Numbered from the stretch's first letter, positions 38,066 to 47,908 are shown. The stretch is DNA of 64,000 nt from Verrucomicrobiia bacterium (GCA_019634625.1 JAHCBA010000003.1:62001-126000), one strand, 5' to 3'. The notes: generated by a model from the letters alone, not told the origin. Numbers and translations: made by a program.

Positions 38066-40474
38066 ATGCCCGCCGACACGGTCGAAGTCGTCGTCAAGCT
38101 GACCGGCCTGGGGACCGTGCAGGCGGGCATGCGCCAGTTCCGGAACGCGGTGACGGTGCCGCTGGAAGCGATGGCGACCAAGGTCCGCGGGTTCGCCCTT
38201 GGGCTCGCCAGCACCGTCGTGGCCGGGTTTTCGGTTCGCGAACTGGCCTCGCAGCTCAAGGGTGCCCTTGAGGCGATGGACCAAGCGGCGGAGGCTTCGC
38301 AGAAGCTCGGCATCGTCGCCAGTGACCTGACCGCGCTCGATTACGCCGCGACCCTGTCCGAGTCCTCCGCCGAAGCGCTGCACAACGCGCTGAAGTTCCT
38401 CGCGAAGTCGGCCTCCGCGGGCTCGGACGCCTTCGTCACCCTCGGCATCGAGGTGAAGACGACCGACGGGCATTTCCGCTCGCAGACCGACCTCCTGCAG
38501 GACATCGCCACCCGGTTCGCCGCGATGCCGGACGGCGTCGCCAAGACCACGCTCGCCCTCGAACTGTTCGGCAAGGAAGGCCTGAGCATGATCCCGATGC
38601 TCAACGCCGGGGCCGACGGCATCCGCGAGATGATGGAGGAAGCAAGGGAGTTCGGGATGGTGATCGCCCCGGAGACGGCGGCGGGTGCCAATGCGCTGAA
38701 CGACAACCTCGGCCGGTTGCACATGGCCGTTCAAGGCATCGCCCGCACGGCCCTCGCGGAACTGATCCCGACCTTTCTCGACCTGAGCAACCGACTCGTC
38801 GAGTGGGTGAAACAGAATGACGCCGTCCGCAAGGGCGCCGCGTTCCTCGCCGAAGCCCTCCGCTACCTCGTCTTCGACATCCAGGCGCTCATCGTCGCTG
38901 GCCGCATCTGGTTCAATACCTGGACCGTTCAGACCGCGACGATGGGCAAGGTGTATGAGGCCTTCGGCAAACTGCTGGCCCGCATCTGGCAACAACCCAT
39001 CGAAGTCATCCGCGCCCTGATCGAGCACATCAAGGTCGCGGTACTCGCCGCCGGGGATCTCGCCGAGGCTCTGGTCCTGGCCGCCCAAGGTCGCTTCGGT
39101 GAAGCCAAGGACAAGGCCAAGGCCGCCGCCCTCGAAATCGCCCAATCCTTCCTGGCGACCGGGAAGGCCGTCATCGATAGCGCCGACAAGACGGGCGAGG
39201 CCCTTCGGAACGCTCTGGTCACGCCCATTCAAGGAGCGGCAGCAACGGTCGCCACCTTGGTCGCCGAGACCAAGAAGGGCTTCGACGAACTCCGCACCAC
39301 CGCCGGTTCGCTCTGGTCGCCGCCATCGCTTCCGGGTGCCAAGCCCGGGGGTGCGGCCACCGACACCGATGTCGATCCCGCCGCGGAACGTCGCAAGCGC
39401 ATCGCCCGCGAACTCCGGGACTCCGAGTACGAGCTACGGCGCCGCCGGCAGTCGGTCGAAGACGAGATGGCCCGGCTGGAGGCCAACTTTGGCACCACCG
39501 AGGCGGACAAGTACCGCGAGCGCATCGCCCTCCTCCGAGAGGAAGTCACCCTCATCGATCAGGAAATTGAGAAGCTCCGCACCCGCCTCGAAGTCGAGAA
39601 GGATGCGGAGGTCCGCGACAGCCTCACCCAATCCATGCGCGGTCTCGAAAGCGAGCGGCACGGGGCCGAGGGACAACTGACGCGGGCCGAAGGAGCCCCG
39701 GACCCGTATTCGATGCGGGACCAGATGCTCAACACGGTGACCGAACTGGAGAACCGGATCGGCACCGCGGCGGAATCGGTGGCCCGGGCGTTTTCCAGCG
39801 TGATCGGCACCGCCATCGAGGGCATCGCGCAGGGCATCGAAGGCTTGGTCAAAGGGACGATGGACTGGGCAGACGCACTCCGGAGCATTGGCAGTTCCAT
39901 CCTCAACGGCGTCATCTCCGCCATCAGTCGGATGTTTGCGGAATGGATCGCCAAGCGCGCTCTGATGGCGATCAAGAACATGATGTTCTCGACACAGGAA
40001 GGCGCCACAGACGCGGCGGCGAAGGCCCCCGGCGCGATGATGTCGTCCATCTCTTCCTACGGCGTCGCAGCAGTCGTCGGCATGGCAGCGATGCTCGCGG
40101 CCTTGGCCGCAATCTCCGGGGCATTCGCTCAAGGTGGCCGGCCGACGCCGGGCATGCCCGCGCTGGTGGGCGAGGAAGGCCCGGAACTCTTCGTGCCCGA
40201 CCGGCCCGGCCTGATCGTCCCCGCCGGCATCACCGAACGGATCATGTCGGCCGTCTCCGCCCCCACTGAAGGTTTCTACCAGGGGGCCGAGAGCGAGTCT
40301 CAACCGGCCGCCTCAGCGTCGGCGCCTCAGCCACGAGGGACCAACGCCAACATGAGCCTCGTCCTGGTCGACAACCGTCGCCACGCCCGCGAGTTCCTCG
40401 AAAGCTCGGACGGCCAGGCGCTGATCGTCGACGTGATCCGCCGTCGCCGAATGGACATCGGCCTCAAGACCTGA
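38066..40474 (+). CDS. Tape-measure protein
   Basis: The 802-residue protein starts MPADTVEVVVKLTGLGTVQA. It is long, helical and repetitive, with a membrane-like segment near the C-terminal part (SYGVAAVVGMAAMLAALAAI) and GGRPTPGMPALVGEEGPELF, a block commonly found near the end of tape-measure proteins. The EQGDVL-like coiled region around residues 440-560 is heptad-rich. It sets tail length, so a tail of about 110-120 nm would be expected at ~1.5 angstrom per residue. It is encoded right after the chaperone genes. Confidence 0.88.
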   Translation: MPADTVEVVVKLTGLGTVQAGMRQFRNAVTVPLEAMATKVRGFALGLASTVVAGFSVRELASQLKGALEAMDQAAEASQKLGIVASDLTALDYAATLSESSAEALHNALKFLAKSASAGSDAFVTLGIEVKTTDGHFRSQTDLLQDIATRFAAMPDGVAKTTLALELFGKEGLSMIPMLNAGADGIREMMEEAREFGMVIAPETAAGANALNDNLGRLHMAVQGIARTALAELIPTFLDLSNRLVEWVKQNDAVRKGAAFLAEALRYLVFDIQALIVAGRIWFNTWTVQTATMGKVYEAFGKLLARIWQQPIEVIRALIEHIKVAVLAAGDLAEALVLAAQGRFGEAKDKAKAAALEIAQSFLATGKAVIDSADKTGEALRNALVTPIQGAAATVATLVAETKKGFDELRTTAGSLWSPPSLPGAKPGGAATDTDVDPAAERRKRIARELRDSEYELRRRRQSVEDEMARLEANFGTTEADKYRERIALLREEVTLIDQEIEKLRTRLEVEKDAEVRDSLTQSMRGLESERHGAEGQLTRAEGAPDPYSMRDQMLNTVTELENRIGTAAESVARAFSSVIGTAIEGIAQGIEGLVKGTMDWADALRSIGSSILNGVISAISRMFAEWIAKRALMAIKNMMFSTQEGATDAAAKAPGAMMSSISSYGVAAVVGMAAMLAALAAISGAFAQGGRPTPGMPALVGEEGPELFVPDRPGLIVPAGITERIMSAVSAPTEGFYQGAESESQPAASASAPQPRGTNANMSLVLVDNRRHAREFLESSDGQALIVDVIRRRRMDIGLKT

Positions 40475-40477
40475 CCC

Positions 40478-41209
40478 ATGCCCGTCACGACCTACAACGA
40501 TGCCGTGGTGATCCCGCACCCGCCCGACTGGCGGCAGCCGGTCGAGTGGTCGCGCTCGTGGGATACCCGGATCGAGTCGGCCGTCACCGGGTCCGAAGCC
40601 CGGGTCGGGATGCGGTTAAAGCCTCGCCAGCGCATCCGGTTTCGACTCGTCCCGCAGGACCTCACCGAGCGTCGATGGTTGGCGGACCGACTTCGCGCCG
40701 CTGCCAAAGCGGGCCGAGCCATCGTTCCGCACTGGGGTCGAGGGTTGGAACTCGCGGCCGCCGCCGGTGGCAAGAAGGTCACGGTGACCGCGGACGGCTT
40801 CCAGAGCCAACCCGGCGACGTGCTCTTCATTCACCGACCGGACCTGGAGAGCTTCAACCTGTTCGACCTGGCGGTGGTCGTTTTCCACGAGAGCAAGACC
40901 ATCCACCTCGCCGACCCGCTCGCCCGCACCTACCCGGCCGGAGCCCGGGTGTACCCGACCATCCTCGGCAAGGTGACCCTCGGCGAACTCGAAGCCCTCG
41001 ACGACTGGCGGCAAGCGGTGAGCGTCGAGGTCCTCCAACTCCAGACCGTCCCGGACATCGAGGGCGAGCCGCCCATCGATCCGGAGCCCGAGGGCGACCC
41101 CGGCTTGTTCGAGTTCGACTACTGGTTTCACGGCGCGCCACTGCCACGGATGTCGGCGGGCGGCGACTTCGATCACTGGCTGCAACGGGCACCGATCCTC
41201 AGCCCGTAA
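40478..41209 (+). CDS. Tail protein (distal-tail region)
   Basis: The 243-residue protein (MPVTTYNDAVVIPHPPDWRQ) follows the tape measure by three bases. It is beta-rich with a domain like distal-tail proteins: RIRFRLVPQDLTERRWLADR, then TADGFQSQPGDVLFIHRPDL. It has a negatively charged linker near the C-terminus (IEGEPPIDPEPEGDPGLF). It probably forms part of the tail-tip baseplate hub. No specific family recognised. Confidence 0.6.
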   Translation: MPVTTYNDAVVIPHPPDWRQPVEWSRSWDTRIESAVTGSEARVGMRLKPRQRIRFRLVPQDLTERRWLADRLRAAAKAGRAIVPHWGRGLELAAAAGGKKVTVTADGFQSQPGDVLFIHRPDLESFNLFDLAVVVFHESKTIHLADPLARTYPAGARVYPTILGKVTLGELEALDDWRQAVSVEVLQLQTVPDIEGEPPIDPEPEGDPGLFEFDYWFHGAPLPRMSAGGDFDHWLQRAPILSP

Positions 41210-41227
41210 CCTCAACACCTGATCACC

Positions 41228-42169
41228 ATGGGATGGAAACTCTACAAGCACGACGACGCGAGCGCCCCAGTCCTCAACGGGACCCGCGGCTCACTCATCG
41301 CCCTCCTCGACGCCTGTCTGGTCAACGGCTACGGCTCCAAAGCCGCCGCCGGCTGGACCAAACCCTACGTCGACGTGAACCGAGCCGCCTTCCGCATGGG
41401 CAGCGGTCGGATGCGCGCCTACTTCCGCGTGGATGAAGCCAACGCCACTCTGGCCTCGGAAGCCCGCATCCAGAGCTTCGAGGACATGACCGGCATCGAC
41501 GCCGTCACCAACCCCGTCGCCTCGGTTGGCCACCTCGTCGCCAAGAAGTCGAGCGGGGCCGATTCGAGTTCTCGCCAATGGTGGCTCGGGGCCGATGACC
41601 GGACCTTCGTGCTTTTCACGCACTACGACGCCTCCGGGATCGTCAGCGGCGTCTATTTTGGCGAGTTCCTGTCCTACCTGCCCAACGACAACTACGCCGT
41701 GGCGATCATCGGGCGCTATTGGGAGAACACCAACAACTGGACTTCAGGGATCGAAGGCATCGGCTCGCAGACGCAGGGGGCCTACTCCGCCATGCCCGGG
41801 CACTTCCTGTTCCGCGACTCGACGGCCATCGTGAAGAGCCCGCAGTTCGATGTCCTGGCCGGGTTCTCCGACATGCCGAACTGCGCCGGCAACTTCGCCT
41901 TCCCGAACCCGGCCGACGGCGGGCTCATTCTCTCGCCCCTCTTCATCCGGACCTCTGACGCGCCCGGCGTGGTGCTGCGCGGTCGCCTCCGCGGGATATG
42001 GGCACCCGCCCATGCGCCGGCGTCCATCACCTACGCACAGGGTGACACCGTCAGCGGCACGGGCGCCTTTGCCGGGCGGTCCTTCGTTCACGTTGGGCGG
42101 GTGGCGAACTCGGCGAACACGAACGGACGGATGTTCCTGGAGACCAGCGACACCGTCGAAAGGAGCTGA
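41228..42169 (+). CDS. Tail-associated protein, unknown
   Basis: From ATG 41228 the 313-residue product (MGWKLYKHDDASAPVLNGTR) contains blocks such as LDACLVNGYGSKAAAGWTKP, FRMGSGRMRAYFRVDEANAT and a C-terminal beta-rich half. Similar LLDACLVNGYG...GW(T/E) openings recur in phage proteins of the tail-tip region, so a structural role is likely. The next gene follows two bases after its stop. Confidence 0.65.
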   Translation: MGWKLYKHDDASAPVLNGTRGSLIALLDACLVNGYGSKAAAGWTKPYVDVNRAAFRMGSGRMRAYFRVDEANATLASEARIQSFEDMTGIDAVTNPVASVGHLVAKKSSGADSSSRQWWLGADDRTFVLFTHYDASGIVSGVYFGEFLSYLPNDNYAVAIIGRYWENTNNWTSGIEGIGSQTQGAYSAMPGHFLFRDSTAIVKSPQFDVLAGFSDMPNCAGNFAFPNPADGGLILSPLFIRTSDAPGVVLRGRLRGIWAPAHAPASITYAQGDTVSGTGAFAGRSFVHVGRVANSANTNGRMFLETSDTVERS

Positions 42170-42171
42170 CC

Positions 42172-42663
42172 ATGGCAGACGGCGGATCAATCGCGAAATA
42201 CCCGGGGGCACTGATACCCACGATGGCGGTCCAGTTGCACCCAGTCCTTCCGCTCACCCACCGTTGCATCCGGACGGTCAGCGCGGAGCCGTCGGCGGAG
42301 TGTCTGGCGCTGGGTGCTGGTCGCGACGACACCGAAGGGTCCGCTGCCGCGCCAAGCCTCTACCTTCCGAAGGGCGGCGTGATCCGCCTCCGCATTCCCG
42401 TCGCGGCCGGAAGCCGTTCGGTGACGATCAAGGCCAAGCAACCTTCGGCCACGTTACCTCGCCCGTCCGCTCGGCTGGTGGCGAATGCCGACATCGGGCT
42501 CAACGCCGATTTCAGCGCATCGGCCCCGGCCGGCTCCGATTGGATCGTCATCGGCCCATTGACGTTCACCGCCACGGCCAAGGGCGGCGTCATGATCGAA
42601 CTCTTCGCTCCGTGGTCCGGCGGCGAATCCGGCTGCTGGTTCGACAGCCTCATTGTGACCTGA
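42172..42663 (+). CDS. Hypothetical tail-region protein (163 aa)
   Basis: The product starts MADGGSIAKYPGALIPTMAV. It is mostly beta-strand: YLPKGGVIRLRIPVAAGSRS, DWIVIGPLTFTATAKGGVMI and ELFAPWSGGESGCWFDSLIV. It looks like a compact sandwich domain, perhaps a small fibre or baseplate protein. No family recognised. It overlaps nothing, with spacers of two bases on either side. Confidence 0.55.
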   Translation: MADGGSIAKYPGALIPTMAVQLHPVLPLTHRCIRTVSAEPSAECLALGAGRDDTEGSAAAPSLYLPKGGVIRLRIPVAAGSRSVTIKAKQPSATLPRPSARLVANADIGLNADFSASAPAGSDWIVIGPLTFTATAKGGVMIELFAPWSGGESGCWFDSLIVT

Positions 42664-42665
42664 CC

Positions 42666-44111
42666 ATGGCCATCACCCTCTACTTCTCGCGTCCGGTCTT
42701 CACGTGGGACCTGGACTGGTCCACGTCGCCGGTCCAGCGCCTAGACTACGACATCCAGGAGGTCGGCTACGGGCTCAAGGAAACGCTGCTCTGGGGTGAC
42801 CAGACGCACGTCATCCGGGGGTGGACGGCGGAGGTGCCCCTCGATTCCGGCGAGGCCATCTCCGAGTTCGATGCCTGGACGGCTGCCCTGCGGGGGCGGT
42901 TGGTCGGCTTCTGGCTCCCGGCCCCGGAGCAGGCCTTCCGGATCGTGGCTGCGACCTCGCCGACCCAGTTCGACATCGAGGCCGCTGGCGTGGCCGCCAC
43001 GTTCGAGGACGGCCCCGAACTCCATCTCTGGTTCACCAAGGCTGGGGAGGCTCCCGTGGCCGTGAAGGTGTCCTCGGTCGCCGACCTCGGCGAGGGCCTT
43101 GAGCGGGTCACGGTGTCGCCCGGCCTTGGGGCGACGCCCGATGCCGACTGGTACGTCCGCCCGCTGCTCTACGTCCGCTTGGCCGACGACACGGAACGCG
43201 CCCAGATCATTGCGGAGAATCGGCAGGTGCGCTCGATCAAGGTCATCGAGCTTCCGCTGGAGTACGCGGCCGCCGAGACCGGGCAATCGCCGGTCTACCT
43301 CTACCGCTTCTGGATCGACACTGATCCAGTCACGGAATGGCGCCTCACGGGTTTCTCGTGGGACCTCGAAATCGAGGAGCACACCTGGACTGCCAAGCGG
43401 ATCACGCACGGGCAGATTCAGCGCAGCACCCGGGCGGACATGCCCGACTTCTCAATCGAGTGTGAACGGGACCCGGACATCCCGGTGATCCACTTGGTGC
43501 CGCCCGCGTTGTCTCTGCCGCTGAACGTCGAGGTTCGGGAATCCCTCTCCCTCGCCGACACCGGCAACGTGATCGCCATTGGCCGGGTCCAGAGCGTTCG
43601 CGCCTCTGGGCGGAGCCTTGTCGCCAAGTGCACCTCGTTTTCGGAAGTCCTGCCGCGCTCGGTGCCCGGCTTCCTCCTGCAGGCCCGCTGCAACTGGCAG
43701 GTGTTCTCCGGTCCCTGCGGCGCCAGCCAGGCAGCCTACCGGAAGACCGCGGAGGTGACCGCCGTTTCGGGTCGGAGCGTCGTCGTGACCGACGCCTCCC
43801 TGTCCGGAATCGGTGCGGCCTGGTTCGCCGAGGGTTGGATTGAAGTCGGAGCCGGCGTGAACCGCGAGGTTCGCACCGTCATGGCCTCGTCGGCTGCAGC
43901 CGGCAACGCGGTGACGCTGACCCTCAGCTACCCGTTCCACCGGGCGCAGACCGGTAACGCGGCCACCGTCATTCCCGGCTGCGACGGGAAGGCCGACACC
44001 TGCACCTCGAAGTTCGCCAACTTCATCAACTGGGGCGGGCACCGGAGCGTCTCCCGCAACATCACCCTCAAGGGCATGCGCACGCCCGACATCGGAGGAG
44101 GCAAGAAATGA
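42666..44111 (+). CDS. Tail protein, phage BR0599/DUF2163-like
   Basis: From ATG 42666 (MAITLYFSRPVFTWDLDWST) the 481-residue protein ends with a Cys-patterned domain, LLQARCNWQVFSGPCGASQA...GCDGKADTCTSKFANFINWG. This is the form of the phage BR0599/DUF2163 C-terminal domain, where Cys residues coordinate metal. The N-terminal half carries the matching distal-tail-like fold. These proteins sit at the tail tip, just before the NlpC/P60 gene, as here. The stop overlaps the next ATG by four bases. Confidence 0.8.
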   Translation: MAITLYFSRPVFTWDLDWSTSPVQRLDYDIQEVGYGLKETLLWGDQTHVIRGWTAEVPLDSGEAISEFDAWTAALRGRLVGFWLPAPEQAFRIVAATSPTQFDIEAAGVAATFEDGPELHLWFTKAGEAPVAVKVSSVADLGEGLERVTVSPGLGATPDADWYVRPLLYVRLADDTERAQIIAENRQVRSIKVIELPLEYAAAETGQSPVYLYRFWIDTDPVTEWRLTGFSWDLEIEEHTWTAKRITHGQIQRSTRADMPDFSIECERDPDIPVIHLVPPALSLPLNVEVRESLSLADTGNVIAIGRVQSVRASGRSLVAKCTSFSEVLPRSVPGFLLQARCNWQVFSGPCGASQAAYRKTAEVTAVSGRSVVVTDASLSGIGAAWFAEGWIEVGAGVNREVRTVMASSAAAGNAVTLTLSYPFHRAQTGNAATVIPGCDGKADTCTSKFANFINWGGHRSVSRNITLKGMRTPDIGGGKK

Positions 44112-44614
44112 CCGCGACCCTTCCGCTTGAACTGACTCCCGAACTCCGCGAGCGAATCGCGGCAATCAGCCGCGGGTGGATCGGCACGCCCTTCGTCCCC
44201 CACGCCCGAATCAAACGGGCTGGGGTCGATTGCGTGAACCTGCCGGCCGCCATCCTGATCGAGGCTGGCGTCATCGAGTTCGTCCTCACCGGGCCGTACA
44301 CCATCGACGCCGGGCGCCATGCCCCGACCAGCCTGCTCGTGACCTGGCTCCGACAGGACGGGCGCTTCGAGGAATGGCCGGTCGACGAGCCGCCCGACCC
44401 CCTGACGCCGCTGCTCGAAGGCGACCTCCTGTGCTTCCGCTTTGGCCATGGCGTCGCCCATCACCTCGGCCTGGTCACCTCCACGACCGGTAATTTCGTT
44501 CACTGCCTGCGCGGGCACGGCGTCATCCAATCGACGCTCAAGGACCCCACCTACCGCAAGCTCCTGACCAACCACTTTCGACCACGATGGGCTTCGGTGC
44601 CTCCAACGATCTAA
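44108..44614 (+). CDS. NlpC/P60-family tail-tip peptidase
   Basis: The 168-residue enzyme has the NlpC/P60 motif set: WIGTPFVPHARIKRAGVDCV, with nucleophile Cys in VDC; a GDLLCFRFG strand; and His in GVAHHLGLV. Phages of this layout use it to cut peptidoglycan during DNA injection. It lies between the BR0599-like protein and the tail-tip protein, the usual order. Its 3' end overlaps the following gene by 28 bases in another frame. Confidence 0.85.
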   Translation: MTATLPLELTPELRERIAAISRGWIGTPFVPHARIKRAGVDCVNLPAAILIEAGVIEFVLTGPYTIDAGRHAPTSLLVTWLRQDGRFEEWPVDEPPDPLTPLLEGDLLCFRFGHGVAHHLGLVTSTTGNFVHCLRGHGVIQSTLKDPTYRKLLTNHFRPRWASVPPTI

Positions 44615-46881
44615 GGGAAGCCAGCGAGCAAGAACCCCTGGGGGTTGATCCCAAGCGGACCAACACGAACGAACAGGGGCGCCCGCTGCCGTACTTCGCC
44701 GGCATCGCCAAGCTCGGCGTGACCTGGATTTCCGAGCCTTGGGATGTCCGCTCGAAGCCCATCAAGAAGAAGGTCGGCAAGAAGAAGGAAACGGTGGGCT
44801 TCAACTACTACGCCCGCGCCGCCGCCATCGTCTGCCATGGGCCGGTCGATGCCCTCGAGGAGATCCTCTTCGACGATGACGTGGTGTGGACGGGGCCAGT
44901 CGAGCGGGAGGGCACGGACTCCACGGCCATCACCATCCCGGACCGGGGCACCATCACGGTCTACTGGGGCACGGCGACGCAGCCCCTCGATGCCAGCCTC
45001 GCGGCGAGCGGTGTCACCCATCCGGCCTACCGCCGCCAGTGCTACGTGGTGGTGGACCTCTTCCTCGGCGCCAACAAGACCTCGATGCCCAACATGGAGT
45101 TCGTCCTGCGCCGGGCGCCCATGGTCCCGTGGCTGGCAGGCTCGGCCCTGATCGGACAGGACGCCAACCCGGTAGCGGTCTTCGCCGAGCTTTGGTCTTC
45201 CGAGGTGTTCGGCCTCGGGCTACCGGCGTCCCGTCTCGACCAGACCACCCTCGGCACCGTCGCTGGCACCCTCGCCTCGGAAGGCATGGGCATCTCGCCC
45301 GTCCTGACCTCGCCGACCTCGTTCAACCAGGTCCTCGGCTCCCTGATCGAGAACATCGACGCCTTCCCCGTCATCGACCCCGCCACTGGGAAGATCGGCC
45401 TGCGGCTTGTTCGCGATGGCGAGGCGCTCGCGGCCTGGGACGAGGACGACTTCACCGATCCGCCCGATGTGGATGCCGGTGGATGGGAGAGCACCTACAA
45501 CCTCCTGACCGTGAAGTTCACGAACCGGGAGAAGGCCTGGACCGCGGACGGTGTCTCGTTCCGAGACCGGGGGAACTTTGCGCTCACTGGATCGATTCGG
45601 ACCCGCAGCGTGGAACGCCCGTGGGTGACCCAGCAGGCTGTCGCGTGGCGGATTGCGGCGAGCCTCGGGCGGCAGGCGGCCCTGCCAGTGATGACGGGAA
45701 CAGCCCGCGTGAAGCGCACGTCCATGGCCGGTGTCCAGGTCGGCGACCTCGTCACCCTGACGCACACCGCGGCCGGACTGACTGGGCTGAAGGTCCGCAT
45801 CGCCGAGCTGACCATCGACAAGCCCGACTCGGCTGAGGTGGCGATTCGGTGGAAGGAGGACCGGGGTTGGCTGAACGCCATTCCCACAGCAGTCGCGCCC
45901 GACGACGTGGGGCCGGAGGGCGAGTACTCCGCTCAGCCCCTCCTGGCTAACGTCGCCCTCGAACTGCCCTACGGCTACCTGCGGGATGCCAAGCCGTCGC
46001 TGATCTTCCTGCCCGTTCGCGGTGACCCGCTGACCAACGGCTTTCACGTGTGGTGGGAGCGCACCGCCGACTCCTTCGTCCAAATCGCAGGGGGCTCGTC
46101 CTTCGCCATGAAGGGTACGTTGAATGCCGTCCTCGACGGCGGGACCCTCGCCGAGGCCACCGTCGACATCACGTTCACCGGCGACGATTGGGACCTGGAG
46201 GAAACCACCCTCGAAGAAGCGACGACCACGCAGCCGCTCCAGGTGTTCCTCGGGAACGAGATCATGGTCGGCTACGACGCCCTGCTCACCGGACCGAAGC
46301 GTTACACGCTGAAGGTGCTGCGGGAATGGTTCGGGACCCGGGCCGAGACGCACGCCACCGGGGCCACGGCCTACGTCCTCCAACTGGGCCTCGAAAAGCC
46401 CGTGACCTGGACGGCCGACCTGCCCGAGGGAACCGCCACCTTCAAGGAGCAGCCCTACCTGCTTGCGCAGGAACTCGACTTGGCGACCTGCCCGGAGATC
46501 GCCGTCACCATCCAACGCCGCGCCCAGCGTCCGGCTGCGCCCACCAACCTCCGCGTGTTCGAGGACGGCGCCCACCCTACCTACGCCACCGGGCAGGACA
46601 TCGTCGTCAACTGGACCCCGACCAGCGAACTGCGGTTCGGATTCAACGTGACGCAGAACCTCGACTGCCGGGCCGATGCCACCGTTCTTCAGGTCCTGAC
46701 CACCGGCGGCACGCTGAAGGGCGAGATCGTCTTCGCCGGCAACACCGGCCCGGGGACCATCACCAATACCCAACTGGTCGCCCTGCTGGGCGCCGAGACC
46801 GATTTCATGCTGCGGGCCTACTACTCGTTCGCCGGCCTGCGAAGCCTGAACTTCGACGAGATCATCGTGAGGAAAGTATGA
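44587..46881 (+). CDS. Tail-tip attachment protein (J-like), intact copy
   Basis: The 764-residue protein starts MGFGASNDLREASEQEPLGV. Blocks WTADGVSFRDRGNFALTGSI, VTQQAVAWRIAASLGRQAAL and FRPAAPTNLRVFE-type fibronectin-like segments are typical of tip/attachment proteins of the J/gp37-like class. It is highly similar to the decayed copy at 2668-4271 and shows what that copy has lost: about 235 N-terminal residues and a Trp codon in WKEDRGW. It determines adsorption and baseplate structure. The stop overlaps the next ATG (ATGA). Confidence 0.85.
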   Translation: MGFGASNDLREASEQEPLGVDPKRTNTNEQGRPLPYFAGIAKLGVTWISEPWDVRSKPIKKKVGKKKETVGFNYYARAAAIVCHGPVDALEEILFDDDVVWTGPVEREGTDSTAITIPDRGTITVYWGTATQPLDASLAASGVTHPAYRRQCYVVVDLFLGANKTSMPNMEFVLRRAPMVPWLAGSALIGQDANPVAVFAELWSSEVFGLGLPASRLDQTTLGTVAGTLASEGMGISPVLTSPTSFNQVLGSLIENIDAFPVIDPATGKIGLRLVRDGEALAAWDEDDFTDPPDVDAGGWESTYNLLTVKFTNREKAWTADGVSFRDRGNFALTGSIRTRSVERPWVTQQAVAWRIAASLGRQAALPVMTGTARVKRTSMAGVQVGDLVTLTHTAAGLTGLKVRIAELTIDKPDSAEVAIRWKEDRGWLNAIPTAVAPDDVGPEGEYSAQPLLANVALELPYGYLRDAKPSLIFLPVRGDPLTNGFHVWWERTADSFVQIAGGSSFAMKGTLNAVLDGGTLAEATVDITFTGDDWDLEETTLEEATTTQPLQVFLGNEIMVGYDALLTGPKRYTLKVLREWFGTRAETHATGATAYVLQLGLEKPVTWTADLPEGTATFKEQPYLLAQELDLATCPEIAVTIQRRAQRPAAPTNLRVFEDGAHPTYATGQDIVVNWTPTSELRFGFNVTQNLDCRADATVLQVLTTGGTLKGEIVFAGNTGPGTITNTQLVALLGAETDFMLRAYYSFAGLRSLNFDEIIVRKV

Positions 46882-47420
46882 GCACCATCGCCCCCGGCCG
46901 CCTGTTCAACGTAACCGACGCCGCCAGCTTCGTGGCCCTGTCCCAGCAGAACTGGGTCATCGCCAGTGAGGAACTGTACCGCCGCGTTCCGACCTACCAG
47001 AACGGCAGCCCGAACACCCTCAACGGCCCGCCGACCTCCGGGACGTGGAGCGTGGGCGACCTCTGGCGCGACCAGAACGGCGCGGAGTTCGTTTGCACTG
47101 TGGCCGACACGCCTGGTACCTGGCGGCAAGCCACGCCGGCAACCGTCACCGCCGACCCAGCCGCGGGTTCGTTCCCGACCGGGTACCTGATCCTCAACGT
47201 TTCCGACGGCGGCCTGAAGCGCCACGCTGGGAGCTTGTCTTGGGAGGTGCAAGTCGGGGCAGGCACATCGTCCAAAGTTGGTTTTCACGGTGCGACGCCT
47301 ACGCCCCAGCGGGCGAACGCAGATCAGGCCGCAGCCACCGACCTCGCCAGCGTCATCACCCTCGCTAACGAGTTGCGGGCGGCGTTTGTCGAAAAGGGCC
47401 TGATCAAGGGAAGCACATAG
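46878..47420 (+). CDS. Phage tail-end protein, copy 3 (intact)
   Basis: The 180-residue product (MSTIAPGRLFNVTDAASFVA) overlaps the tail-tip stop by four bases. It is the intact reference copy of the family found at 2-235 and 4268-4810. Conserved blocks include FVALSQQNWVIASEE and GGLKRHAGSLSWEVQV. It is the last phage structural gene; the metal cassette starts ~95 bp downstream. A tail-fibre adaptor role is inferred from position. Confidence 0.85.
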   Translation: MSTIAPGRLFNVTDAASFVALSQQNWVIASEELYRRVPTYQNGSPNTLNGPPTSGTWSVGDLWRDQNGAEFVCTVADTPGTWRQATPATVTADPAAGSFPTGYLILNVSDGGLKRHAGSLSWEVQVGAGTSSKVGFHGATPTPQRANADQAAATDLASVITLANELRAAFVEKGLIKGST

Positions 47421-47478
47421 CGAACGCGCTGTTCGAATCGAGACGAGGCGAGAGGCGAAACATAGCAATCGTTTTCGG

Positions 47479-47507
47479 TTGAACACCCCTCAAACCAATA
47501 ATAAATT
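47479..47507 (+). promoter_or_regulatory. Candidate promoter of metal-efflux operon
   Basis: TTGAAC (47479-47484) and TAAATT (47502-47507) are separated by 17 bp in an AT-rich stretch before the czc operon, resembling a sigma-70 type promoter. It would start transcription only a few bases before the GTG at 47516, so the first message may be leaderless or the start is the in-frame ATG at 47549. Confidence 0.3.
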
Positions 47508-47515
47508 CGCATGAC

Positions 47516-47908
47516 GTGCGCGCGTTGAGCCAAACACTGTTCCTCGTCATGGCCCTACTGTGGGTGCCACTGACGGCGCGTTGCGTGGTCGCGTCCGTGC
47601 CCGGTCTGGATTTTCTGCGCTGCGCCGACCACGAGCATTCCGGAAATCAGGATCATCAATCTTGCGACGATTGCGGTTGCTGCACTCTGGAAAGCGAGAA
47701 GTACCAATCCTCGCGATGGGAAGACCTTGCTCCTGACCTGCATCCCAATCTTGTCGGGGCCATCGAATGCATTGCTTTCGACATCGGTTCACCCGCCGAG
47801 GAATCTGAAGGTGTACTGATTGCGGCACCGCCGCCGCCTTTGTCGACCTCTTGGGCATTTGCCCTCCGTCTCGCCCTCCCCGTCCGCGCTCCCTCCGCAG
47901 CTTCCTGA
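47516..47908 (+). CDS. Secreted Cys/His-rich small protein, efflux operon
   Basis: A GTG at 47516 gives 130 residues (MRALSQTLFLVMALLWVPLT) with a Sec-type signal. The mature part has CADHEHSGNQDHQSCDDCGC followed by another Cys, a plausible metal-binding cluster. The C-terminus is hydrophobic and Pro-rich (VLIAAPPPPLSTSWAFALRL). It starts the Czc-type operon, ~100 bp before the outer-membrane gene. A periplasmic metal sensor or binding protein is likely, but the family is not recognised. Confidence 0.6.
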   Translation: MRALSQTLFLVMALLWVPLTARCVVASVPGLDFLRCADHEHSGNQDHQSCDDCGCCTLESEKYQSSRWEDLAPDLHPNLVGAIECIAFDIGSPAEESEGVLIAAPPPPLSTSWAFALRLALPVRAPSAAS

